This document shows positions 1 to 7,457 of a DNA stretch of 25,513 nt, in pieces (the stretch's first letter is position 1; each line of letters opens with the position of its first letter). The notes under the pieces are model-generated. The model was given only the letters and a program-made list of their open reading frames with translations. It ran no database searches and was not told the DNA's origin. Both the position numbers and the translations under genes were made by a program. Location of the stretch: NCBI GenBank assembly GCA_964558465.1, contig CAZLEF010000100.1, positions 1-25,513 on the forward strand. The letters run 5' to 3'. The DNA comes from JACJYC01 sp964558465. Its GTDB lineage: Bacteria; Bacteroidota; Bacteroidia; Chitinophagales; Saprospiraceae.

Positions 1-55
1 GCGGAGTCGACGGTGACTGAGCGGAGTCGACGGTGACTGAGCGGAGTCGAAGTCA
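1..55 (-). repeat. 20-bp tandem repeat ending on the sirtuin stop codon
   Basis: Two and a half copies of the unit GCGGAGTCGACGGTGACTGA run from the window edge, so the true array may be longer. The last partial unit flows into AGTCA; the TCA at 53-55 is the TGA stop of the sirtuin gene read on the minus strand. Read in the sense of that gene, the element begins TGACTTCGACTCCGC and ends in AGTCACC. A 23/24-identical sequence begins at the stop codon of the coxG-like gene at 22659. Confidence 0.9.
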
Positions 56-739
56 AAGCTCCTCCACCACCTTCCTCACCCCCGTGGTAGCAGGCTCTGC
101 TATCACCTTCAGGTTCTTCATCAGCGACAATTCAAAATTGATGGATGGATTCGGGTCTACATAATAAATGCCGGCCCATGGCGGCGCATAACCGACAAGG
201 CCCGCAGCCGGATAGACCTGCATGGAAGTACCCACGATAATGACGGTATCGGCGGCAGAAACCACTTCAGCCGCTTTTACCAGCATGGGTACGGGTTCGC
301 CGAACCATACGATATGGGGACGCAATTGGTACCCTTTTTCACAAAGGTCGCCCAACAGGATATCCCCGGTGCATTCGTACACCAGTCCGGGAAATTTGGT
401 GCTCCTGGATTTCCGCAATTCTCCGTGCAGGTGGATGATTTCCGTACTGCCCGCCCTTTCGTGCAAATCGTCTATGTTTTGGGTTATAATGGTCACCTGG
501 TGTTGCCCTTCCAGTTCTTTGAGCGCAAAGTGGGCCGCATTGGGCGAAACCGAGAACATTTGCCTGCGGCGCTGGTTGTAAAATTCAAGGACCAGGGCAG
601 GGTTTTTTTGCCATCCTTCCGGCGAGGCAACCGCTGTAACGTCGTGGTTTTCCCATAAACCGCCTGCATCGCGGAAGGTTTTTATCCCGCTTTCGGCGCT
701 GATCCCTGCGCCGGTCAGGGCTACAATATTCCTCATCAT
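53..739 (-). CDS. cobB: NAD-dependent protein deacylase (sirtuin, class III-like)
   Basis: Cytoplasmic sirtuin of 228 residues that would remove acyl groups from lysines using NAD+, releasing nicotinamide and O-acyl-ADP-ribose. Visible motifs in order are GAGIS (about residue 10) with the following SGIKTFRD, the TQNIDDLHERAG NAD-binding segment, the HLHGE motif with the catalytic histidine, GTSMQVYPAA, and VDPNP near the end. FYNQRRRQ carries the Y-x-x-R pair that in class III sirtuins (SIRT5, CobB) favours succinyl- or malonyl-lysine. The region that normally holds four zinc cysteines has only two (in YECTG and DLCEKG), so the zinc site looks degenerate, as I recall for other Bacteroidota members. 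Two adjacent ATGs (739 and 736) are possible starts. It lies downstream of NnrE/D on the same strand, separated by a repeat-filled gap. Family assignment is secure; acyl preference is inferred. Confidence 0.95.
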   Translation of the reverse strand: MMRNIVALTGAGISAESGIKTFRDAGGLWENHDVTAVASPEGWQKNPALVLEFYNQRRRQMFSVSPNAAHFALKELEGQHQVTIITQNIDDLHERAGSTEIIHLHGELRKSRSTKFPGLVYECTGDILLGDLCEKGYQLRPHIVWFGEPVPMLVKAAEVVSAADTVIIVGTSMQVYPAAGLVGYAPPWAGIYYVDPNPSINFELSLMKNLKVIAEPATTGVRKVVEEL

Positions 740-785
740 TCAATTTTCAAAGTTATATCGGTTCGTCGAACTATCAATTCCTCCC

Positions 786-958
786 CAAAGGTCCAAAGGT
801 CCGAAGGACTCCTTTGGAGACTCCTATGAAGGGTCCTTTGGACAATTCCTCAATTCCTCAGTTCCTCCACGCCTATGGCGTGGCACGCACTTCCTCGATT
901 CCTCCACGCCTATGGCGTGGCACGCACTTCCTCAGTTCCTCAATTCCTCAGTTCCTCA
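786..958 (-). repeat. 8-bp periodic repeat patchwork behind nnrD
   Basis: Almost the whole gap between nnrE/D and the sirtuin has an 8-bp rhythm. CAAAGGTC occurs twice (786-801), followed by CGAAGGAC, then TCCTTTGG twice (810-817 and 834-841), then TCAATTCC or TCAGTTCC words (850-865 and 932-955). GTCCAAAGG at 791-799 can pair with CCTTTGGAC at 835-843. Two exact 35-bp copies at 862-896 and 899-933 carry an inserted palindrome. Read on the minus strand the array is GGAACTGA/GGAATTGA, and its first TGA (956-958) is the stop codon of nnrE/D. Confidence 0.9.
862..933. repeat. Duplicated 35-bp segment with palindrome CCACGCC-TAT-GGCGTGG
   Basis: Two identical 35-bp segments start 37 bp apart. 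Each contains the 17-bp palindrome CCACGCC TAT GGCGTGG (867-883 and 904-920), a 7-bp stem with a 3-nt loop, followed by CACGCACTTCCTC. The palindrome interrupts the TTCC-word array while keeping its words intact on both sides, as expected of an inserted module. A variant with TGT in the centre lies at 17584-17600 inside an unrelated array. Confidence 0.85.
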
Positions 959-2455
959 ATGAATTTGCCTGAATGCCTTTCCCAGATACCTGCAAATATC
1001 ACTGGCCGTCACGGCTTCCTGCCCCATCTCTTCAGCCGCAAGATCGCCTGCAAGCCCATGGGCGTAAACGCCCAGCAAACAAGCTTCCGCCGGCGGGTAA
1101 CCTTGGCCCAGCAGGCCTGCCAGGATACCCGTCAGGGTGTCGCCGCTGCCGGCCGTCGCCATGCCCGGGTTACCCGTAGAATTATAATGACATTCGCCCT
1201 GTGGCGTGGCGATACAGGTAAACGCGCCTTTCAGCACGATAAATACCTTGCGTTTCCAGGCCTGTTCCCTTTGCAGTTCGTGGCGTTCAAAACTATTCCG
1301 TGTTTCTCCGAACAGCCTTTCGAATTCTTTTGGATGAGGCGTTAGAATAGCGCCTTCCGGGAGCATATCCAGCCAATCCGGATGTTGGGCCAGGATGTTC
1401 AGGGCATCTGCATCCAGGACCAGCGGACAGGCGGCGGCCCGGATGTATTGTCGCAAAGCTTCGGCGGTCAGTGGGTTTGTTCCCAGACCGGGGCCAATAG
1501 CTGCGGATTGATAATTGCCGTTTGATATAACACCGGAAATCAGATTTGGGTTGCTGTCTGTGATTACCATGGCTTCCGGAACGGCAATTTGCAGGATTTC
1601 GTAACCGCAACCTGGGATATGGACCGTTACCAGCCCGGCGCCCGACCGCAACGCCCCCCGGGCGCAGAGGACGGCCGCCCCCATTTTGCCGTAACTACCC
1701 GCCACCAGCAGGGAATGGCCAAAGACGCCTTTGTGGTCGTGTTTTTTCCGGCGTCGCAGAATCTTCCTGGCATCTTCCCGCAAGGTGAAGTAGTTGGAGG
1801 TCGGCGTGATCGATTCAAATCCGCCGGATAGTCCGATGCTTCGGTAACTCCAGATTCCGGTTTCCTCCTGGTTCTCAGCCATCAGAAAGGCCAGTTTAGG
1901 GCGTTCAAAGCTGAGGGTAAAAGCGGCCCTGATCCGGATTCCTTCGGAGGGCATATCGGGAAAAAGCCCGGAGGGAATGTCTACCGCGGCAATCTGCGCC
2001 CCGGATTGATTTAAATGGTGGATCAGGTTTGCCCAAAAGCCAGATAAAGGCCGGTTGAGTCCCGAACCGAACAAAGCATCCAGGATGACGCTTTGGCCAT
2101 CTATTTCCGGAAAAGGGTCGCCCGGATAAATAAACTGGATATTCACGGACGGCAACTTCCGGAGCCGCTCCAGATTGACCTGGTTATCCTCCGACCGGTT
2201 TTTGTCTTCCTGACAACAAAAGACGCGGACGGTGTATCGTCTTTCGGCCAGCAAACGGGCGATTGCCAGGCCGTCGCCGCCGTTGTTTCCAGGGCCGCAA
2301 AACGCCAGAACCAGGCTTTTAGCCGGAAATTGAGCGGCAAACCAATCGGCAAATACCGTTGAAGCCCGCTCCATCAGGTCAATGGACGCAATGGGCTCGT
2401 TCCGGATGGTATAGGCATCCCATTGGCGGATTTGTGCAGCATTGAATAGTTTCAT
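956..2455 (-). CDS. nnrD: Bifunctional NAD(P)H-hydrate epimerase / ADP-dependent NAD(P)H-hydrate dehydratase
   Basis: Fusion enzyme of 499 residues that repairs hydrated NAD(P)H: the N-terminal YjeF_N domain epimerises R- and S-NAD(P)HX, and the C-terminal ribokinase-like domain dehydrates S-NAD(P)HX with ADP. The epimerase half (about residues 1-215) shows GPGNNGGDGLAIARLL, DALFGSGLNRPLSG and AVDIPSG. The dehydratase half (about 230-495) shows GSYGKMGAAVLCARGALRSG, LDADALN, LTPHPKEFERLFG and the GNPGMATAGSGDTLTG phosphate-binding loop. Length fits the usual fused form. The frame is open 27 nt further upstream, but the ATG at 2455 gives MKLFNAAQIRQWD, the usual family N-terminus, so I start there. 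The neighbour downstream is an NAD-consuming sirtuin. The start lies about 60 bp from the divergent CoA-transferase, so regulatory space is small. Confidence 0.95.
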   Translation of the reverse strand: MKLFNAAQIRQWDAYTIRNEPIASIDLMERASTVFADWFAAQFPAKSLVLAFCGPGNNGGDGLAIARLLAERRYTVRVFCCQEDKNRSEDNQVNLERLRKLPSVNIQFIYPGDPFPEIDGQSVILDALFGSGLNRPLSGFWANLIHHLNQSGAQIAAVDIPSGLFPDMPSEGIRIRAAFTLSFERPKLAFLMAENQEETGIWSYRSIGLSGGFESITPTSNYFTLREDARKILRRRKKHDHKGVFGHSLLVAGSYGKMGAAVLCARGALRSGAGLVTVHIPGCGYEILQIAVPEAMVITDSNPNLISGVISNGNYQSAAIGPGLGTNPLTAEALRQYIRAAACPLVLDADALNILAQHPDWLDMLPEGAILTPHPKEFERLFGETRNSFERHELQREQAWKRKVFIVLKGAFTCIATPQGECHYNSTGNPGMATAGSGDTLTGILAGLLGQGYPPAEACLLGVYAHGLAGDLAAEEMGQEAVTASDICRYLGKAFRQIH

Positions 2456-2515
2456 ACCTTGCGTATTGGATCGGGTTTCCATTTGGCAATATTAACCATC
2501 AAAAATGAATCCTCC

Positions 2516-3580
2516 TTGTTTCAGGACTTGAAAATAGTAGAATTGGCCAGTGTTTTGGCGGGACCGGCTGTCGGAATGTTTTTTGCCGAATTGGGCGCCC
2601 GGGTCATCAAGATTGAAAACAAGGCCCAGGGTGGCGATATTACCCGGAAATGGAAACTGCCGGATGAAGACCCCCTTTCCTCCAATTCGGCTTATTACAG
2701 CAGTGTCAACTGGCGCAAACAAACGGTTTTTCTGGATCTGGAGGTTGCCTCCGACCGGGCGGAAGCCCTTGAACTGATCAGAGAGACCGATATTGTGATC
2801 GCCAATTTCAGGGAAGGATCTGCCGCCCGGTTTGGAGTGGACTATCCTTCACTGGCTGCCTTGAACCCGGGGTTGATCTATGCACAGATCCACGGTTTTG
2901 GCCGCGACGACCCCAGACCTGCATTTGATGTGGTGATGCAAGCCGAAACCGGGTATCTGTCCATGACGGGCGAAAAAGGCCGCGATCCGGTCAAAATGCC
3001 CGTTGCCCTGATCGATATACTGGCAGCCCATCAACTGAAGGAAGGGATACTGATCGCCCTGTTGAGGCGCGAACGGTCCGGATCAGGCGCACTGGTCTCG
3101 GTATCGTTATGGGATGCTGCCATCGCGTCGCTGGCCAACCAGGCTTCCAACTGGCTGATGGCCCGGCATATCCCGCAACCCATGGGCAGCCTGCACCCCA
3201 ATATAGCCCCCTACGGAGAAATTTTTTACTGTGCCGACGGAAAGGCGCTGGTGCTGGCAGTCGGTACCGACCGGCATTTTGTTTTGTTGTGCCAATGCCT
3301 GGGATTACCTGAACTGGCCGCCCGGCCCGATTTTGCAGAAAATACATCCAGGGTGCGGAACCGGTCAGATCTCCAGGACGCGTTGCGACCAGCTTTTGGG
3401 CGTTTCTCCCGGGAGGAAATCATGCGCCGGCTGGATGAAAGCGCTGTCCCGGCAGGCAGGATCAGAAACCTGGAAGAAGTGTTTGAATCAGCAGAAACCA
3501 AAGACCTCATCCTCACGGAATCGCTGCCGGACGGAACAATCACAAAACGCGTAAAAACGGCAGTCTTTCATATTGATTGA
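2516..3580 (+). CDS. CaiB/BaiF-type (family III) CoA-transferase
   Basis: Cytoplasmic enzyme of about 354 residues that would move CoA between carboxylic acids; the substrate is not evident. LKIVELASVLAGPAVG and FFAELGARVIKIE form the family's N-terminal Rossmann motif. FDVVMQAETGYLSMTG and PVALIDILAAHQLKEGILIAL follow; the aspartate of ALID (codon 3014-3016) is the likely catalytic residue by family comparison. GRIRNLEEVFE lies near the end, as in relatives. The open frame from 2459 has no ATG before the conserved motif. TTG codons at 2459, 2483 and 2516 are in frame; 2516 gives MFQDLKIVELA, the normal family length, and is chosen. The gene may overlap the leader of divergent nnrE/D, and its stop overlaps the open frame of the next gene. 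Confidence 0.85.
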   Translation: MFQDLKIVELASVLAGPAVGMFFAELGARVIKIENKAQGGDITRKWKLPDEDPLSSNSAYYSSVNWRKQTVFLDLEVASDRAEALELIRETDIVIANFREGSAARFGVDYPSLAALNPGLIYAQIHGFGRDDPRPAFDVVMQAETGYLSMTGEKGRDPVKMPVALIDILAAHQLKEGILIALLRRERSGSGALVSVSLWDAAIASLANQASNWLMARHIPQPMGSLHPNIAPYGEIFYCADGKALVLAVGTDRHFVLLCQCLGLPELAARPDFAENTSRVRNRSDLQDALRPAFGRFSREEIMRRLDESAVPAGRIRNLEEVFESAETKDLILTESLPDGTITKRVKTAVFHID

Positions 3581-3609
3581 TTTGTTTGAGCGGTTATAAT
3601 GCCAGAATT

Positions 3610-6600
3610 ATGCAAAAATGGTACCTTCTGATCGTGCTCAACCTGGGCGTCTGTGCATTGTCGGCTACCCATATCGTGGGCGGTGAATTGAACTATACCT
3701 GTCTGGGCAACAATCAATACGAGATCACCCTGGTCGTTTTCAGGGATTGTTACAACGGCAGCCCCAATGCCTATTTTGACAATCCTGCTTCAATCGGGAT
3801 ATTTGACCGGAACAACAACCTGTTGCGCGACGTCCGAATTGCGTTGATGGGGGATGATACGTTGAGCCCGGTGCTGAGCAACCCTTGTCTGGTGATCCCG
3901 CCTAACGTTTGCGTACATACAACGACTTACCGTACCGTCGTTGATCTGCCTCCGATCATCGGAGGGTATCAACTGGCATATCAGCGTTGTTGCCGGAATG
4001 AAACCCTCGGCAATATTGTTTTTCCGTTGGGAACCGGCGCAACCTACATGGTGGAAATTTCAGAAAAGGCCCTGCTGGAATGCAACAGCAACCCCAAATT
4101 CCAGCAATGGCCGCCCGTCTATATTTGTGCCGGCGAACCCATCCATTTTGATCAGTCTGCCCTGGATGCCGACGGCGACAGTATCGTCTACCGGCTTTGT
4201 ACACCGCTGACCGGCGCTACCCAGGCCAACCCAATGCCGCAGCCGCCCAATAAGCCGCCTTATGCCCCGGTTACCTGGATAACGCCGCCTTATGGCGTCA
4301 GTAATATGCTGAATGGAATTCCAGGCGGTTCACCCCTGCAAATCGACCCGCAAACCGGATTGTTGACCGGCCTGCCCAATACCATCGGACAGTTTGTCGT
4401 CGGCATTTGTGTCGAGGAATACCGGGATGGTGAACTGATCTCTACCACCCGGCGGGATTTTCAATACAATGTCGGGATTTGCGGGGAAGCAACGGCGGCT
4501 TTTTTTGCGCCCGAAACCCAATGTACCTCCCTGACCGTTCAATTGCTCAACGAAAGTCAGGGTGGTCAGGAATATTTGTGGTTTTTTAATGACCCCGCCA
4601 ATCCGGGTGTTACCTCCACCCAGGAAAACCCGGTTTATACCTATTCCGATACGGGGCTGTATACCATTACCCTGATCGCCAACCCCGCAAGCAATTGCCG
4701 CGACACCTTTGAACGAACTATCCATTTGTTGCCGCCTTCGCTGACGGTTGATTTTTCATACGACATATTGGAGTGCAGCGACACCCTCTGGGTCCGGTTC
4801 ACGGATCTTAGCACAGACTCCATTTCCGAACCCGTGGAATGGACCTGGACCGTCAATCCCGGCGGCCGGATTTACAAGGACCGCCATCCGTTGATCCCGT
4901 TGACGGTCAACGGCGTCAATAGTATCGGCTTGTTGGTTACTTCCGCCAATGGATGTCAGGTTTTTAAGTCCCTTAATATCCCGGTGAACGTGATCCAGGA
5001 ATCCTTTTTTCCGGAACCGGTCATTATTTGTCCGGGTGAATCGGCCCGGCTCAACCCGGTTTTTAATACGGCCTACCTCTATTCCTGGTCCCCGCCGGAA
5101 TCCCTGGACAATGCCTCGGCCCCCAATCCGCTGGCAAGCCCTTCCGCCAGTACGGTGTACCAGGTATCGGTCAGCAACCCCGCAACAGGTTGCAGCCTGG
5201 AGGCCGAAGTCGAAGTGTTTGTGCCCCCTTACCCGGACCTGTTGCCAGGCGATTCGGTAACCTGCAGCCCCGAAGTGGTCCTGGCTCTTTCGACTCCGGG
5301 CATGATGCAGGTGAGTTGGGCCAACAACCGGGGGTTCAACCCCATTCTGGGTACCGGCCCCGAAATCACCCTGACGCCGCTGGGATACAACCGGTATTTT
5401 ATCCGGGCTTTTGATCAATACCGGTGCCCGGTGATCGACAGTATTGACCTGACCGGCAATGGCGTTAACCTCAAAACCAACGAGCCTGATGTTATTTGTC
5501 TTGGCAGCCATTCGGTTTTAAGTGTGGTGAACCAGGATCCGCTGGATATCCTTACGTACCAATGGTCGCCCGCAGACCCCATTATTTCGTCCCTGGGTTA
5601 TGCCGTGGTTGTCCAACCGGAGACCCCCGGAATGAACTGGTTTTTGGTCACCGCCGTCAACCAGTTTGGCTGTTCGGTTACGGATTCTATCCTTTTAACG
5701 GTCCTCGATACCGGTCCGCAAACGGCATTTTTTGAAGAGACCCAATGCGCCGGGTACGAAGTGCAGTTTTCCACGACCAGCGTAAACGGGCCGTTTTATT
5801 CCTGGAATTTTGGCGACCCTGCAAATCCGGACGCTCAGGCGCAGGGCGCTGCGGTGTCGCATACTTATCCCGGCCCTGGAAGTTATGAGGTCGTGATTTC
5901 ATTAACTGCTGAGGCGCCGTGCCGCGATACGATCCGCCGGACCGTGATCCTGGGGCCATCCACCTTTATGGCAGGATTTACCTGGGATATTACCCAATGC
6001 ACAGACTCGGTCACCGTAGTTTTTCAGGATGCCTCCGGCAGCGGTACCAGTCCGGTCTCTGCCTGGCAATGGGACTTCGGAAACGGTATTTCCGCCGGGA
6101 TTCCGGATACTGCCCTGGTATTTGTGCAGGACCAAACCCTGGAAGTGGCGCTGGCTATCCGGAACGAAGACGGTTGCAGGGATACCGTCCGGCAAAACAT
6201 TCCGATTGACCTGATCACCTTCGAACTGAGGGATACGCTGGCGAATTGCGGTCAGATGGGCGTGCGGCTCAACCCGGGAGCAGAAAACGATCTGATTTAC
6301 ACATGGACTCCTGCGACCGGGCTGGACGATCCCAACTCACCCAATCCGTTGGCAATGCCGGCCGTTCCAACCCAATACCAGGTGGAGGTGTCGGATTCTT
6401 CGGGGATTTGCCGGATCGTCCGGGCAACTTTTGTGGATGTGCCCCTGCCGATTGAATATACAGCCCCGGACGGTGGAGCGATCTGTAACTCCGATCACCT
6501 TCTAAGCCTTTTGACCCTGCAGGACCTGCGCATCGAATGGGCTGCGGATCCCGGTTTTCAAACCCTGCTCGGCCAGGGCGATTCCGTAAATGTGCAAATC

Positions 6601-7452
6601 GATGATTCGGCCCTGGTTTTTGTCCGGCTGACCGATAAAAGGGGCTGTTCCGTGAAGGATAGCGTTAGTCTGGTCAACAGGGGTATTCTGCTCGGGCTCG
6701 ATCCGGCGGTTGCGATCTGCATTGGCGATACGGCCCGGCTTCAGGTCGGAAACCTGACGGATATAACACCGGTTTATGAATGGTCGCCTCAGGAGGGCAT
6801 CCTGGAAGGGCAGGGAACGGCTTCCGTCCTGGTGAGTCCGCCCGGGAACCAGGATTTTATGCTTCATGCCGAAAATGAATTTGGGTGCAGCCTGGATACG
6901 ATCATCATCGTCAGTGTTTTCAATTTCATTCCGCCGCTGGTCGTTTCTGCCCAACCCGACACCTTGATTGGACCCGGGGAAGTACAATTATCGGCGACCG
7001 AAGACCCCGGGTATACGTATTTCTGGACGCCTGACCCTGCGCTGAGCGCTACTAATATACCTGACCCTCAGGCTTTGATTTCTGAAACCAGTGAATTTGT
7101 TTTAACGATCCGGAACAACGATGGTTGTTCGAACAAAGCAGTTGTGCGGATCGTGGTTTTATTGCCGGAATGTGAGGAGCCCTATATTTTTATTCCGAAC
7201 GCTTTCACGCCGAATGAAGATGGGGTGAACGACCGTCTGGGTGTCAGAGGGCTCGGGATACAGGACTTGTATTTCGCGATTTTTGACCGGTGGGGCGAAC
7301 GGGTATTTGAGACCCGGGATCCGGAAGCCACATGGGACGGCAGTTTCAAAGGAGAAAAACTGCCGCCCGATGTGTATGGATTTTATGTTGAGCTGACCTG
7401 CTGGAACGGTGAAAGTTTCCGGAAAAAAGGAAATATCACCCTCCTCAGATAG
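3610..7452 (+). CDS. Large PKD/Ig-like surface protein with gliding-motility (T9SS type B) C-terminal domain
   Basis: Secreted protein of 1280 residues. The ATG at 3610 begins MQKWYLLIVLNLGVCALSA, a signal peptide; the open frame upstream of it is not needed. The N-terminal domain (about 25-290) contains THIVGGELNYTC, VVFRDCYNG and AYQRCCRNETLGN, seen in many Bacteroidota gliding-motility-associated proteins. PKD/Ig-like modules follow, with YLWFFNDPANPG, YSWNFGDPANPD and WQWDFGNGIS. Residues about 295-700 and 705-1105 are two copies of one roughly 405-residue block. The last 85 or so residues, FIPNAFTPNEDGVNDRLGVRG through FDRWGERVFE and WDGSFKGEKLPPDVYGFYV, are a textbook type B sorting domain, which directs export through the T9SS to the cell surface. 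Probable adhesin or matrix protein; the ligand is unknown. It is convergent with the TonB receptor, 5 bp away. Confidence 0.93.
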   Translation: MQKWYLLIVLNLGVCALSATHIVGGELNYTCLGNNQYEITLVVFRDCYNGSPNAYFDNPASIGIFDRNNNLLRDVRIALMGDDTLSPVLSNPCLVIPPNVCVHTTTYRTVVDLPPIIGGYQLAYQRCCRNETLGNIVFPLGTGATYMVEISEKALLECNSNPKFQQWPPVYICAGEPIHFDQSALDADGDSIVYRLCTPLTGATQANPMPQPPNKPPYAPVTWITPPYGVSNMLNGIPGGSPLQIDPQTGLLTGLPNTIGQFVVGICVEEYRDGELISTTRRDFQYNVGICGEATAAFFAPETQCTSLTVQLLNESQGGQEYLWFFNDPANPGVTSTQENPVYTYSDTGLYTITLIANPASNCRDTFERTIHLLPPSLTVDFSYDILECSDTLWVRFTDLSTDSISEPVEWTWTVNPGGRIYKDRHPLIPLTVNGVNSIGLLVTSANGCQVFKSLNIPVNVIQESFFPEPVIICPGESARLNPVFNTAYLYSWSPPESLDNASAPNPLASPSASTVYQVSVSNPATGCSLEAEVEVFVPPYPDLLPGDSVTCSPEVVLALSTPGMMQVSWANNRGFNPILGTGPEITLTPLGYNRYFIRAFDQYRCPVIDSIDLTGNGVNLKTNEPDVICLGSHSVLSVVNQDPLDILTYQWSPADPIISSLGYAVVVQPETPGMNWFLVTAVNQFGCSVTDSILLTVLDTGPQTAFFEETQCAGYEVQFSTTSVNGPFYSWNFGDPANPDAQAQGAAVSHTYPGPGSYEVVISLTAEAPCRDTIRRTVILGPSTFMAGFTWDITQCTDSVTVVFQDASGSGTSPVSAWQWDFGNGISAGIPDTALVFVQDQTLEVALAIRNEDGCRDTVRQNIPIDLITFELRDTLANCGQMGVRLNPGAENDLIYTWTPATGLDDPNSPNPLAMPAVPTQYQVEVSDSSGICRIVRATFVDVPLPIEYTAPDGGAICNSDHLLSLLTLQDLRIEWAADPGFQTLLGQGDSVNVQIDDSALVFVRLTDKRGCSVKDSVSLVNRGILLGLDPAVAICIGDTARLQVGNLTDITPVYEWSPQEGILEGQGTASVLVSPPGNQDFMLHAENEFGCSLDTIIIVSVFNFIPPLVVSAQPDTLIGPGEVQLSATEDPGYTYFWTPDPALSATNIPDPQALISETSEFVLTIRNNDGCSNKAVVRIVVLLPECEEPYIFIPNAFTPNEDGVNDRLGVRGLGIQDLYFAIFDRWGERVFETRDPEATWDGSFKGEKLPPDVYGFYVELTCWNGESFRKKGNITLLR

Positions 7453-7457
7453 CCGGA

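Noticed and set aside
786..958. CRISPR-like array of short repeats
   Set aside because: Units are 8 bp with no regular unique spacers, the 35-bp copies are only two, and no cas genes are present.
4756..5511. 251-codon minus-strand frame inside the T9SS type B gene
   Set aside because: It is antisense to a clearly conserved protein, low in recognisable motifs, and typical of open antisense frames in GC-rich DNA.
7453..7457. Terminator between the convergent T9SS type B and TonB genes
   Set aside because: The gap is 5 bp and no stem with a T-run spans it.
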